Part shown: piece after piece, positions 1 through 6,508 of the stretch
Numbering within the stretch: the stretch's first letter is position 1
Layout: every line of letters begins with the position of its first letter
Assembly: GCA_017525875.1 (NCBI GenBank)
Contig: JAFXSG010000048.1
Span: forward strand, 127,856 to 191,855
DNA length: 64,000 nucleotides
Reading direction: 5' to 3'
Source of the DNA: Clostridia bacterium
Lineage (GTDB): Bacteria; Bacillota; Clostridia; Christensenellales; CAG-138
The notes under the pieces: generated by a model
Seen by the model: only the letters and a program-made list of their open reading frames with translations
Database searches by the model: none
What the model was told of the DNA's origin: nothing
Made by a program: the position numbers and the translations under genes

Positions 1-492
1 ACCGAACTGCATTATGAGGACATGGCGGAGGACGCGATCGCGCTCATGGAGCAGCTGCGCATACGCGAATACGACGTCGTCGGTTTTTCGGACGGCGGCA
101 TCATCGCGCTCATTATGGCGATGCGCTCAAAGGCCGTCCGCAAGGTCATCACGATCGGCGCGAACACCTCTCCGGACGGGCTGACCTTTTTTGCGAAGCT
201 CATGATGAAGCGGGAGCGGCGCGCGGCGGAAAAGCGCGGCGATACGCTCGCGGCCGAGCGGCAGCGCCTGATGCTCGAGGAGCCTGATATCACCCTGAAC
301 GACCTTGCGAAGATCATAGCGGAGGTCACGGTCGTGCTCGGCGAAAAGGATCCGTTCATAAAGCGCAGGCATTCGGAGCAGATAGCCTTCGCCATCCCCC
401 ACGGCTCGCATACGCTCGTCCCCGGCGCGGGGCACGGCATCCCCGAAACGCACCCCGAGGAGCTTGCGGAGATCATCGGGAACGTGCTGTAA
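1..492 (+). CDS. Alpha/beta hydrolase, 5' truncated by window edge
   Basis: The reading frame is open from base 1, so the N-terminus lies outside the window; 163 residues are visible. The nucleophile elbow G-F-S-D-G-G places the catalytic Ser at visible residue 30. A G-E-K-D-P motif supplies the acid (Asp117) and G-A-G-H-G the base (His145), in the order and spacing of the alpha/beta hydrolase fold. The segment between elbow and acid is helical and charged, like a lid. The substrate cannot be told; relatives include esterases and C-C hydrolases. The gene ends with TAA and is followed by the duplicated 143-bp unit, whose hairpin probably ends its transcript. Confidence 0.85.
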   Translation, partial: TELHYEDMAEDAIALMEQLRIREYDVVGFSDGGIIALIMAMRSKAVRKVITIGANTSPDGLTFFAKLMMKRERRAAEKRGDTLAAERQRLMLEEPDITLNDLAKIIAEVTVVLGEKDPFIKRRHSEQIAFAIPHGSHTLVPGAGHGIPETHPEELAEIIGNVL

Positions 493-590
493 AACCGGAA
501 TATATATTTTTATCCTTCGATTTTGCTTCAACCGATGCTGTCCTCTCTGCGTTATATAGTCAGAAGAGGAGCAACGAGGGGTTCCGATTC

Positions 591-614
591 ATGTATTTCC
601 TTCCTGTTTACTAA
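591..614 (+). CDS. Candidate heptapeptide ORF MYFLPVY, copy 1
   Basis: An ATG is followed by six sense codons and TAA, encoding MYFLPVY. A GAGGGG Shine-Dalgarno-like site ends 9 bases before the ATG, and a terminator begins just after the stop. The same peptide and SD recur 143 bases downstream. The length is far below normal gene size, so chance is possible; the complete SD-ORF-terminator order in both copies is the support. Confidence 0.35.
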   Translation: MYFLPVY

Positions 615-653
615 GGCGAAAAGACCGCGAAACGCGGCCTTTCGTCGTTTTGG
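615..653 (+). terminator. Terminator of micro-unit copy 1
   Basis: The stem GACCGCG-aaa-CGCGG(c)C is followed by CTTTCGTCGTTTTG. The matching stem in copy 2 has GACCGCC-gaaa-GGCGGTC: the paired positions changed together, which supports a real RNA hairpin. Confidence 0.6.
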
Positions 654-733
654 GGAATTTTCGGTTTTCTTCAACCGCCCGGGCCGTCCCTGCGTTATAT
701 AGTCAGAAGAGGAGCGACGAGGGGTTCCGATTC

Positions 734-757
734 ATGTATTTCCTTCCTGTTTACTAA
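734..757 (+). CDS. Candidate heptapeptide ORF MYFLPVY, copy 2
   Basis: Identical at the DNA level to the ORF at 591-614, with the same GAGGGG 9 bases before the ATG and a terminator a few bases after the TAA. Confidence 0.35.
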   Translation: MYFLPVY

Positions 758-761
758 AGAC

Positions 762-796
762 GAAAAGACCGCCGAAAGGCGGTCTTCGTCGTTTTG
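762..796. terminator. Bidirectional terminator
   Basis: GACCGCC-gaaa-GGCGGTC is flanked by CGAAAA on the left and TTCGTCGTTTTGG on the right. It can therefore end micro-unit copy 2 on the plus strand and the BlaI/M56 operon on the minus strand. Confidence 0.7.
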
Positions 797-801
797 GGCT
801 T

Positions 802-1776
802 TTATTCGGCGGGGCTTTCCCTTTTGTTGAGCGCTGCGAAGATCAGCGCGGTCAGGAGGCCTGCGGCGAGGATGATCGCGATATCCGCTGGGGCGAGCAC
901 GATCGCGGGAAGCGGCTCGAAGAACCACCCGGAGCCGAGCAGGTAGAGATTGGTTCCGTTGAGGAGCAGCAGCTCGCCGATATACATCAGCAGCACCGTG
1001 AGGCTCGCGAGGATCGCGGGCAGCCAAATAGAGAGGAAGCGGGGCTTGCCGAGCGTGAGCGCGCCGGAAAAAGCGCCGACGACGAGGCCGAGCAGCAGGA
1101 AGAACACCGCCATCAGCACGGCGGAGACGGTCGGCACGGCCAGCTCGCCCCCGCGATAGAACGCGGTGAAGCAGGCCCAGATGCACATCCCGAGGAATAC
1201 GGCGGTCGCGATCGACTCGATCGTGAGCGCCTTCCGCCGCGTTTTCGACTTATCGCCGGTCAGAATCATGCGGCCGAAGCCGTAGATACAGCCGAGCATC
1301 GAAACCAGCAGCACGAGCGCGATCAGGTAAAAATGCAGCTTGAACGAGGGCTTGTAACCGCCGAGCAGCACGTCGACCGCCTCCCATGTGCGGCTCTCGT
1401 AGAGCTGCGGCTGCATGATGCAGAGCGAGAGCTGCCAGCTTTCGAGCGGGACCGCCGTGGTCGTCTGAACGAGGATCTTCGATTCCATTATCCGCTCGAA
1501 GATGAAGAACACTGCTGCGGAGAGCGCCGCGCCTGCGGGCAGGCCGAGCCTTCCGAGGAAGCGCTGCGCGGGCGGCATCACGAGCACGCCGATGATCAGC
1601 GCGATAGCAAGCGGCGTGTACGGGATCACGTACTTCGGGTACTGTTCAAACGGGACGTATCCGAGCGTGTGCATAAGGCTCGTCACGCGCACGCCCATCA
1701 TGAACGGATACAAGCTGAGCGCCGCGCAGCCGGCGAGCGCCAGCAACCAGTAGCGGAAATAGGGTTTCGTTTTCAT
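802..1776 (-). CDS. Polytopic membrane protein, last gene of BlaI/M56 operon
   Basis: A protein of 324 residues with about seven or eight hydrophobic segments: an N-terminal one around residues 8-28, one near 50-66, a central pair, and a cluster through the C-terminal half. I see no enzymatic motif. The start at 1776 is chosen because GGAGG lies 8 bases upstream; a longer frame from 1878 would overlap the preceding lipoprotein gene. It follows that gene by 19 bases and is the last member of the operon with a BlaI repressor and M56 peptidase, so it is probably an effector or partner of the lipoprotein at the cell membrane. Function unknown. Confidence 0.8.
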   Translation of the reverse strand: MKTKPYFRYWLLALAGCAALSLYPFMMGVRVTSLMHTLGYVPFEQYPKYVIPYTPLAIALIIGVLVMPPAQRFLGRLGLPAGAALSAAVFFIFERIMESKILVQTTTAVPLESWQLSLCIMQPQLYESRTWEAVDVLLGGYKPSFKLHFYLIALVLLVSMLGCIYGFGRMILTGDKSKTRRKALTIESIATAVFLGMCIWACFTAFYRGGELAVPTVSAVLMAVFFLLLGLVVGAFSGALTLGKPRFLSIWLPAILASLTVLLMYIGELLLLNGTNLYLLGSGWFFEPLPAIVLAPADIAIILAAGLLTALIFAALNKRESPAE

Positions 1777-1795
1777 AGTCAATGCCTCCATTTTG

Positions 1796-2440
1796 TCAGT
1801 CATTGTCATAAAAATCGCAGTAAGCGGTATGGAAGGGGATGTAATCGCCGAACTGCGAGCTGAACATGCCCCACTCAAGCTCCTCCCACGTCACGTTCTC
1901 GTCGTTCACGAGCTCATAGCGGTCGTACGCGTCAAACGCCGCTCCCTGCCGCAGCTTTCCCTCGTAGTGCTTCAGGAAAAGATACCTCCCGCTGCTGTCC
2001 GTCCCGGCGGTTTTGCTGTCCTTCACGGTGTATTCGAAGAGATCGCCGTCATAGGTGATCAGCGTGAAATACAGCACGGGGTAGTTGTCCTTCTCCTGCG
2101 CGTAGAGCGCGGGATCGACGCGCTCCGGGTCGAGCGTGTAATATTTCGCCGTAAGCACAGCCGCCTTCTCCCCCGCCTCGGTCCTTTCGAAGAACTCGTT
2201 CCAGACCTCCCTGCCGGAGGTCACCTTCACGCTCTCCATCACGACCACGCGGGCTTCTTTCGCCGCGGCAAGCGCCTCGTCCGCGCTCATCGGCGTGTTG
2301 AACAGCGCCATCAGGTCAGAGGGGAGCGCGTCGCCCGCCTCTGCCGCAGGCGCGGCGGTCGCTCCCGTATCGGTTTTTTTCGTGCAGGCAAAGCAGCCGA
2401 GCAGTGCGAACGTCAGTGCAAGGATGATCAGTTGCTTCAT
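1796..2440 (-). CDS. Predicted lipoprotein in BlaI/M56 operon
   Basis: The 214-residue product begins with a lipoprotein signal peptide (MKQLIILALTFALLGC, lipidated Cys probably 16; Cys19 is the alternative). A short Ala/Thr-rich linker leads into a soluble alpha/beta domain of about 170 residues rich in Glu, Asp and aromatics. It should be attached to the outer face of the membrane. AAAGGAG lies 7 bases before the ATG. It sits between the M56 peptidase and the membrane protein, so it is a candidate regulated effector of this system. No match to beta-lactamase or penicillin-binding domains is visible. Confidence 0.8.
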   Translation of the reverse strand: MKQLIILALTFALLGCFACTKKTDTGATAAPAAEAGDALPSDLMALFNTPMSADEALAAAKEARVVVMESVKVTSGREVWNEFFERTEAGEKAAVLTAKYYTLDPERVDPALYAQEKDNYPVLYFTLITYDGDLFEYTVKDSKTAGTDSSGRYLFLKHYEGKLRQGAAFDAYDRYELVNDENVTWEELEWGMFSSQFGDYIPFHTAYCDFYDND

Positions 2441-2452
2441 AACAAGCTCCTT

Positions 2453-3358
2453 TCAGCGCGGATTTGTGATCAGGATGAACGCAACGACCCCCGTCAGCAG
2501 CAGGAACGCCGCGGCGGAAAACCAGGTCATGCCCTTGTAGGAGAGCACCCGCTCCACCCGCATGCGGACCCTCGCCCCGCCGAACGCGGAGGCGAAAACG
2601 TCCTTACTGCGTGAGCTTTCGACGAGGGCGAGCGCGTACGCCCTTCGCTGCTCTCCGTCGAGCCCCTTGAGCGCCGTTTCGTCGCAGGCAAGCTCCAGAT
2701 CCGAGAGGAAAACGCGCAGCAGCACCCAGAAGACGGGGTTGAACCAATGCACCGCCGCGACCGCGAACGCGAGGATGCGCCAAAGATTATCGAGCCGCCG
2801 AACGTGGGCGCGCTCGTGGCGGAGCGCGTACTCATCGGCCTCTCCCCCCGCCGGGAATATGATGCGCGGACGGATCACGCCGTAGACCGCTGGGCCGGTG
2901 ACCTTATCTGAGCGCCACAGCCCGCCGCCGAGCGGCTGCGCGTCCCGGAGCTCATGCAGGGTGGTGAAATAAACTGTCGTCAGCGCGATCAGTATCGCCG
3001 CGGCGCCGACGAGCCAGACGATCGAGGCGATGCGGAAGGTTTCCGCAAGCAGATCCGTCCTGTATGTGATCGGGAAATAGCTGTCCGCCGCCTTGACGAC
3101 GTTCGTCATCGTGGTCTTGCCGATGCTGACCGGCAGCTCCACGGTGACGTAGCGCACGGAGAGGCCGCGCAGCAGCGTCATCAGGCTGAAACGGCTGTTC
3201 AGCGCGACCGGAGCGGTCGCGCGGATGAACGGGACCGCCCAGAGCAGCGCGGCGATCCGCCTCGGCAGACGCTTTATGCTCCTCAAAAGCAGCACGATCA
3301 GCCCCGCAGCCGAGGCGATGATGCTCATATTCAGCAGGAAGTAGAATGCGTCCGCCAT
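2453..3358 (-). CDS. M56 (BlaR1/MecR1-type) membrane metallopeptidase
   Basis: The zinc-site motif H-E-R-A-H (His181, Glu182, His185) and the downstream E-L-A-C-D-E (Glu222) are the family signature, with H-W-F-N-P-V-F-W between them. Hydrophobic segments near residues 5-25, 35-55, 110-130 and 280-298 anchor it. At 301 residues it ends soon after the last membrane segment and lacks the extracellular penicillin-sensor domain of true BlaR1, so it cannot sense beta-lactams in the known way. In this family the protease inactivates the cognate BlaI repressor after a signal. The repressor gene is 6 bases upstream, which indicates a two-protein signalling pair. Confidence 0.92.
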   Translation of the reverse strand: MADAFYFLLNMSIIASAAGLIVLLLRSIKRLPRRIAALLWAVPFIRATAPVALNSRFSLMTLLRGLSVRYVTVELPVSIGKTTMTNVVKAADSYFPITYRTDLLAETFRIASIVWLVGAAAILIALTTVYFTTLHELRDAQPLGGGLWRSDKVTGPAVYGVIRPRIIFPAGGEADEYALRHERAHVRRLDNLWRILAFAVAAVHWFNPVFWVLLRVFLSDLELACDETALKGLDGEQRRAYALALVESSRSKDVFASAFGGARVRMRVERVLSYKGMTWFSAAAFLLLTGVVAFILITNPR

Positions 3359-3364
3359 TCTCCG

Positions 3365-3715
3365 TCACCTTTTTTCTATCAGCGCGCGGAGCTCCTCGAT
3401 CTCATCGTCCGTGAGCTGTTCATCCTCGAGCAGCGCCGAAAACAGCGCCTTCCTCGAGCCGCCGAACACCCTTGAGAGCAGGCTCCTCGCCTCGGTCCGC
3501 TGTGCTTCGGCCCGCGAGACAAGCGGCTCGCAGATAAAGCCGGGGTCTGTCCTTTTGATAAACCCCTTGACCGCGAGCTTTTTGAGCACGGTGTAGGTCG
3601 TGTTCTTGTTCCAGCCGATCGAATCATTGGCGATCAGGCTGATATCCTTCGCGCTTATCGGGCCGCGCTCCCAGATGATCTCCATAAGTTTTGCTTCGCT
3701 GTCGAACAGTTTCAT
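3365..3715 (-). CDS. BlaI/MecI-family repressor
   Basis: A 116-residue winged-helix protein: the N-terminal E-A-K-L-M-E-I-I-W and G-W-N-K-N-T-T-Y-T-V-L-K-K-L recognition helix match BlaI, followed by the wing and a C-terminal dimerisation helix rich in Glu and Leu. I take the ATG at 3715 because GGAG stands 6 bases before it; the ATG at 3727 has no SD and lies about 15 bases from the expected transcription start. It is first in an operon with M56 peptidase, lipoprotein and membrane protein. Two matching dyads in its own promoter suggest autorepression relieved by M56-dependent cleavage. Confidence 0.92.
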   Translation of the reverse strand: MKLFDSEAKLMEIIWERGPISAKDISLIANDSIGWNKNTTYTVLKKLAVKGFIKRTDPGFICEPLVSRAEAQRTEARSLLSRVFGGSRKALFSALLEDEQLTDDEIEELRALIEKR

Positions 3716-3732
3716 GGTTTTCTCCATTTTGT

Positions 3733-3764
3733 ACTATTGCTGTAGTCTATACTATCACAGTAGT
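3733..3764 (-). promoter_or_regulatory. Two BlaI operator dyads
   Basis: ACTATTGCTGTAGT (3733-3746) and ACTATCACAGTAGT (3751-3764) share ACTAT..C.GTAGT and start 18 bases apart. Each has inverted ACTA/TAGT arms like BlaI/MecI operators. The upstream one overlaps the -10 box; the other covers the start of the transcript. Confidence 0.75.
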
Positions 3765-3777
3765 CCAGCTCTGTCAA
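3749..3777 (-). promoter_or_regulatory. Promoter of the BlaI/M56 operon
   Basis: On the minus strand TTGACA (3772-3777) and TAGTAT (3749-3754) are 17 bases apart. Confidence 0.85.
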
Positions 3778-3789
3778 TACCCCAAAATG

Positions 3790-3814
3790 AAAAAGGCACG
3801 GAAGACCGTGCCTT
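3790..3814 (-). terminator. metG terminator
   Basis: On the minus strand AAGGCACGG-tctt-CCGTGCCTT is followed by TTTC. It lies beyond a family A repeat that separates it from metG. Confidence 0.75.
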
Positions 3815-3830
3815 GGCTTTTATCGGATCC

Positions 3831-3924
3831 GCAGGGGCGGCAATCTGCCGCCCGCCGAAACAATGTCACTCCGCCGGTTTTCGTGTCATCTGTCAGGCGG
3901 GCGGCAGATTGCCGCCCCTACGGG
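3831..3924. repeat. Family A interspersed repeat, complete copy
   Basis: GCAGGGGCGGCAATCTGCCG at the left and its near-complement ending GCCGCCCCTACGGG at the right bracket about 45 bases of unrelated sequence. Each end can itself fold (GGCGGCaatctGCCGCC). It lies in the metG 3' untranslated region. Confidence 0.85.
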
Positions 3925-3944
3925 ACTACGGTTATTTTGGCCTG

Positions 3945-5939
3945 TTATCTCACCTTGAGGCCGCTCTCCATCTCGCTCATGGTGGTGAGCGCGGAGAGAT
4001 GGACGTCGCCCTCGTCGCTGGCGCAGAGGATCATGCCGCGGCTCTCGATGCCCGCCATCACGCGGGGCGCGAGGTTCGCCACGACCACGATGGTCTTGCC
4101 GACGAGGTCCTCCGGCTTATACCAGTTCTTGATGCCGGAGAGCACGGTGCGCTGCTCGCCCGCGAGGTCCAGCGTGCATTTGAGGAGCTTCTTCGATTTT
4201 TTCACCTCTTCGCAGGCCACGACCTTCGCAAGGCGCAGATCGAGCTTAGCGAAATCATCGTAGGTGATCTCGGGCAGCTGCCCGGGCTTTTCCGGCGTAT
4301 CCCCCGCGGGCTTTCCGTCCTTTTTCTCCTCCGGCTCAGCAGGCTTTTCCTCGGCCTTCGGCAGCAGGGTCTCGAGGTATTCGAGCTCCTTCTTGAGGTC
4401 GATGCGCGGGAACAGCGCTTCGCCCTTCACGACCTTCGTGCCAGCGGGGAGAGCGCCGAACTCCGCGATCGAATCGAAGCTCTTGAGTTCCTCGTCCGTG
4501 ACGCCGAGCTGCTCGAAGATCTTCGGCGAGGTGCGGGTGAGGAACGGCTGCAGGGCAACGCCCGCGATGCGCATCGACTCCGCGAGGTTGTAGAGCACGG
4601 TGCCGAGGCGTTCGCGCTTTGCCTCGTCCTTGGCGAGGATCCACGGCGCGGTCACGTCGATGTATTTGTTGGAGATGCGGATCAGCTTGAAGATCTCCGC
4701 GAGCGCTTCGTTCGGGTGGATCGCGTTCATCGCGTCCTCCACGCGGGCGGCCAGTCCCTTCGCCAAGGAGACGACGGGCTCGTCTTCCTCCGGGACCGGG
4801 CAGTCGGGCGCGGGCACGACGCCGCCGAAATACTTTTCGATCATCGCGACCGTGCGGGAGAGCAGGTTGCCCAGATCGTTCGCGAGGTCCGAATTGATCC
4901 TCGTGATCAGGGTCTCGTTATCGAAATTGCCGTCCTGACCGAAGGTGAATTCGCTGAGCAGGAAGTAGCGGATCGCGTCCACGCCGTAGCGCGCCACGAG
5001 CTTCACGGGGTCGACCACGTTGCCGGTGGATTTGCCCATCTTTTTGCCGTTCAGCACCAGCCAGCCGTGGCCGTAGACCTGCTTGGGGAGCGGAAGGCCC
5101 AGCGCCATCAGCATTATCGGCCACACGATCGTGTGGAAGCGGACGATCTCCTTGCCCACGATGTGCACGTCCGCAGGCCAGAACTTTTTGAACTTTTCGT
5201 CGTTCTCCGAGAGGTAGCCGAGCTTGGAAAGATAGTTCAGCACCGCGTCGAACCAGACGTAGATGACGTGCTTGTCGTCGAAATCGACGGGCACGCCCCA
5301 CTTGAAGGTGCTGCGGGAAACGCAGAGGTCCTCAAGGCCGGGCAGTAAGAAGTTGTTGAGCATCTCCTTGGCGCGGGAGGCGGGCTGGATGAACTCCGGG
5401 TGCTCGTTTATGTATTCGATGAGGCGCGGTGCGTACTTCGATACGCGCAGGAAATAGCTCTCCTCCTCCACCTCCTCGACAGGGCGGCCGCAGTCCGGGC
5501 AGACGCCGCCGGATTCCTTGAGCTGGGTCTCGGTCCAGAAGCTCTCGCACGGGGTGCAGTACTTGCCCTTGTAGCTGCTCTTGTAGATATCGCCCTGCTC
5601 ATAGAGCTTTTTGAAGACCTTCTGCACGCAGGCGATGTGGTAGTCGTCGGTCGTGCGCACGAAGCCGTCGTTGCTGATATCCAAAAGCTCCCAAAGGCTG
5701 TGGAAGCCCTTTACGATATCGTCAACGTACTGCTGGGGCGTGACGCCCTTTTCCTCGGCCTTGCGCTCGATCTTCTGGCCGTGCTCATCGGCGCCGGTGA
5801 GGAAATAGACCTCGTGCCCGGTGAGGCGCTTGTAGCGGGCGAGCGCGTCCGTGTTGACGGTGCAGTAGGTGTGCCCGATGTGCAGATTCGCGCTCGGGTA
5901 GTAGATGGGGGTCGTGATGTAATACGGTTGCTTGGTCAT
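3945..5939 (-). CDS. metG: Methionyl-tRNA synthetase
   Basis: A 664-residue enzyme charging tRNA-Met with methionine. The class I HIGH motif is at residues 20-24 (L-H-I-G-H). The connective-peptide zinc knuckle shows C-T-P-C and C-P-D-C. The second signature reads K-M-G-K-S-T-G-N rather than the usual KMSKS, an S-to-G change in the ATP-binding loop. The C-terminal 100 residues form the EMAPII-like tRNA-binding domain (Y-D-D-F-A-K-L-D-L-R, then V-L-S-G-I), joined by a charged Pro/Glu/Lys linker. GAGGAG precedes the ATG. Expression should be controlled by the Met-specific T-box upstream. Confidence 0.97.
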   Translation of the reverse strand: MTKQPYYITTPIYYPSANLHIGHTYCTVNTDALARYKRLTGHEVYFLTGADEHGQKIERKAEEKGVTPQQYVDDIVKGFHSLWELLDISNDGFVRTTDDYHIACVQKVFKKLYEQGDIYKSSYKGKYCTPCESFWTETQLKESGGVCPDCGRPVEEVEEESYFLRVSKYAPRLIEYINEHPEFIQPASRAKEMLNNFLLPGLEDLCVSRSTFKWGVPVDFDDKHVIYVWFDAVLNYLSKLGYLSENDEKFKKFWPADVHIVGKEIVRFHTIVWPIMLMALGLPLPKQVYGHGWLVLNGKKMGKSTGNVVDPVKLVARYGVDAIRYFLLSEFTFGQDGNFDNETLITRINSDLANDLGNLLSRTVAMIEKYFGGVVPAPDCPVPEEDEPVVSLAKGLAARVEDAMNAIHPNEALAEIFKLIRISNKYIDVTAPWILAKDEAKRERLGTVLYNLAESMRIAGVALQPFLTRTSPKIFEQLGVTDEELKSFDSIAEFGALPAGTKVVKGEALFPRIDLKKELEYLETLLPKAEEKPAEPEEKKDGKPAGDTPEKPGQLPEITYDDFAKLDLRLAKVVACEEVKKSKKLLKCTLDLAGEQRTVLSGIKNWYKPEDLVGKTIVVVANLAPRVMAGIESRGMILCASDEGDVHLSALTTMSEMESGLKVR

Positions 5940-5973
5940 GGTATTTTTCTCCTCTGATTAGGATTGTTCTTAC

Positions 5974-6168
5974 AGCTCGCCGAAGGCGAATTTAGCTCGC
6001 AGTGCGAATTTAGCTTGCAGAGCAAATTTAGCTCGCGGAAGCGAATTTAGCAGAAAGCGGTCTTATCACGGAGCTAAATTGCCGCACACGGCAGCGAAAT
6101 TTACCTTTGGAAAGCTAAATTGAAAACCTGCGGTTTTCAGCTAAATCAACGCGGTGCGTTGGCTTTCC
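5974..6168. repeat. Array of variable mini-hairpins in the metG leader
   Basis: Short stems with changing sequence alternate with a constant AATTTAGC or AGCTAAATT: TCGC-cgaa-GGCGA, CTCGC-agt-GCGA, CTTGC-aga-GCAA, CTCGC-ggaa-GCGA on the left; GCCG-caca-CGGC, GAAAACC-tgc-GGTTTTC, CAACGC-ggt-GCGTTG on the right. The linker orientation inverts about midway. It occupies the transcribed space between the T-box terminator and metG and holds no gene. Confidence 0.7.
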
Positions 6169-6171
6169 AAT

Positions 6172-6421
6172 AAAAAACCCTGCATCCCATAGGGACGCAG
6201 GGGCGTGTTTAACAAAATACGCGGTACCACCCTGATTCAAAGCGCAAGGCGCTTTCTTCATTCGGCGCTGTAACGTGCGCGCACGCTCCGCCTGAGGGAA
6301 AACCGTTCGGCGGGGAGGCTCCGGAGCCATGTTCGGGTCCTTCACGCGCCGCCTCGCACCGACCGGCGGCTCTCTTTAGCGCTCCTGGACTCTACTCTTT
6401 CCTTCACTGCCCTATAAAATT
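6172..6421 (-). promoter_or_regulatory. Met-specific T-box riboswitch
   Basis: On the minus strand the antiterminator motif AGGGTGGTACCGCG lies at 6220-6233. It is followed by a terminator stem CCCTGCGTCCC-tat-GGGATGCAGGG and a T run (6172-6202). The Stem I region contains AAAGAGAG and CGGTGCGAGGCGG; an ATG triplet at 6328-6330, in the context CGAACATGG, fits the specifier position for methionine. In this class uncharged tRNA pairs with the specifier and the T-box bulge and allows read-through, so metG is expressed when Met-tRNA is poorly charged. Confidence 0.92.
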
Positions 6422-6427
6422 ATTGTG

Positions 6428-6456
6428 ATTTTAATATTATTGTTGCCGATTGTCAA
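6428..6456 (-). promoter_or_regulatory. Promoter of metG leader
   Basis: TTGACA (6451-6456, minus) and TAAAAT (6428-6433) with a 17-base spacer; the predicted start near 6420 gives a leader of about 480 bases. Confidence 0.85.
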
Positions 6457-6457
6457 G

Positions 6458-6506
6458 AGCAAAAACCGGTTTTTTGAAAAATCGTTTCCCGCCGGTCGCT
6501 CTTGCT
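6458..6506 (-). terminator. Candidate terminator after 6509-7306
   Basis: On the minus strand AAGAGC-gACCGG pairs imperfectly with CCGGT-tttt-GCTCTT around a 22-base loop. The T run sits inside the stem, so this is a weaker prediction. Confidence 0.4.
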
Positions 6507-6508
6507 GC

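Larger units (their letters stand above)
526..655 (+). ncRNA. Tandem micro-gene/sRNA unit, copy 1
   Basis: This is the first of two copies of a roughly 130-base unit repeated with a 143-base period. Both copies share CTTCAACCG at the left, then a TTATATAGT box, a purine-rich stretch with GAGGGG, a 7-codon ORF and a terminator hairpin ending in GTCGTTTTGG. Between CTTCAACCG and CTGCG the copies have diverged, whereas the box-to-stop part is almost identical (GCAACG here, GCGACG in copy 2). No gene follows on the plus strand, so it is not an attenuator of a downstream gene. A small RNA or a peptide messenger are the two readings; I do not recognise the family. Confidence 0.55.
669..798 (+). ncRNA. 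Tandem micro-gene/sRNA unit, copy 2
   Basis: Second copy of the unit, 143 bases after copy 1, with the same CTTCAACCG, TTATATAGT, GAGGGG, 7-codon ORF and hairpin. The spacer after CTTCAACCG differs strongly from copy 1, so selection rather than very recent duplication may explain the identical core. Its hairpin also serves the convergent operon that ends at 802. Confidence 0.55.

Noticed and set aside
802..3727. Beta-lactam resistance operon
   Set aside because: The M56 protein lacks a penicillin-sensor domain and no beta-lactamase or PBP gene is present.
3600..5348. 582-codon open frame opposite metG
   Set aside because: Antisense shadow of metG, running through the repressor promoter and a repeat.
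5974..6168. CRISPR array
   Set aside because: The constant part is only 8-9 bases, spacers are self-complementary stems, and there are no cas genes.
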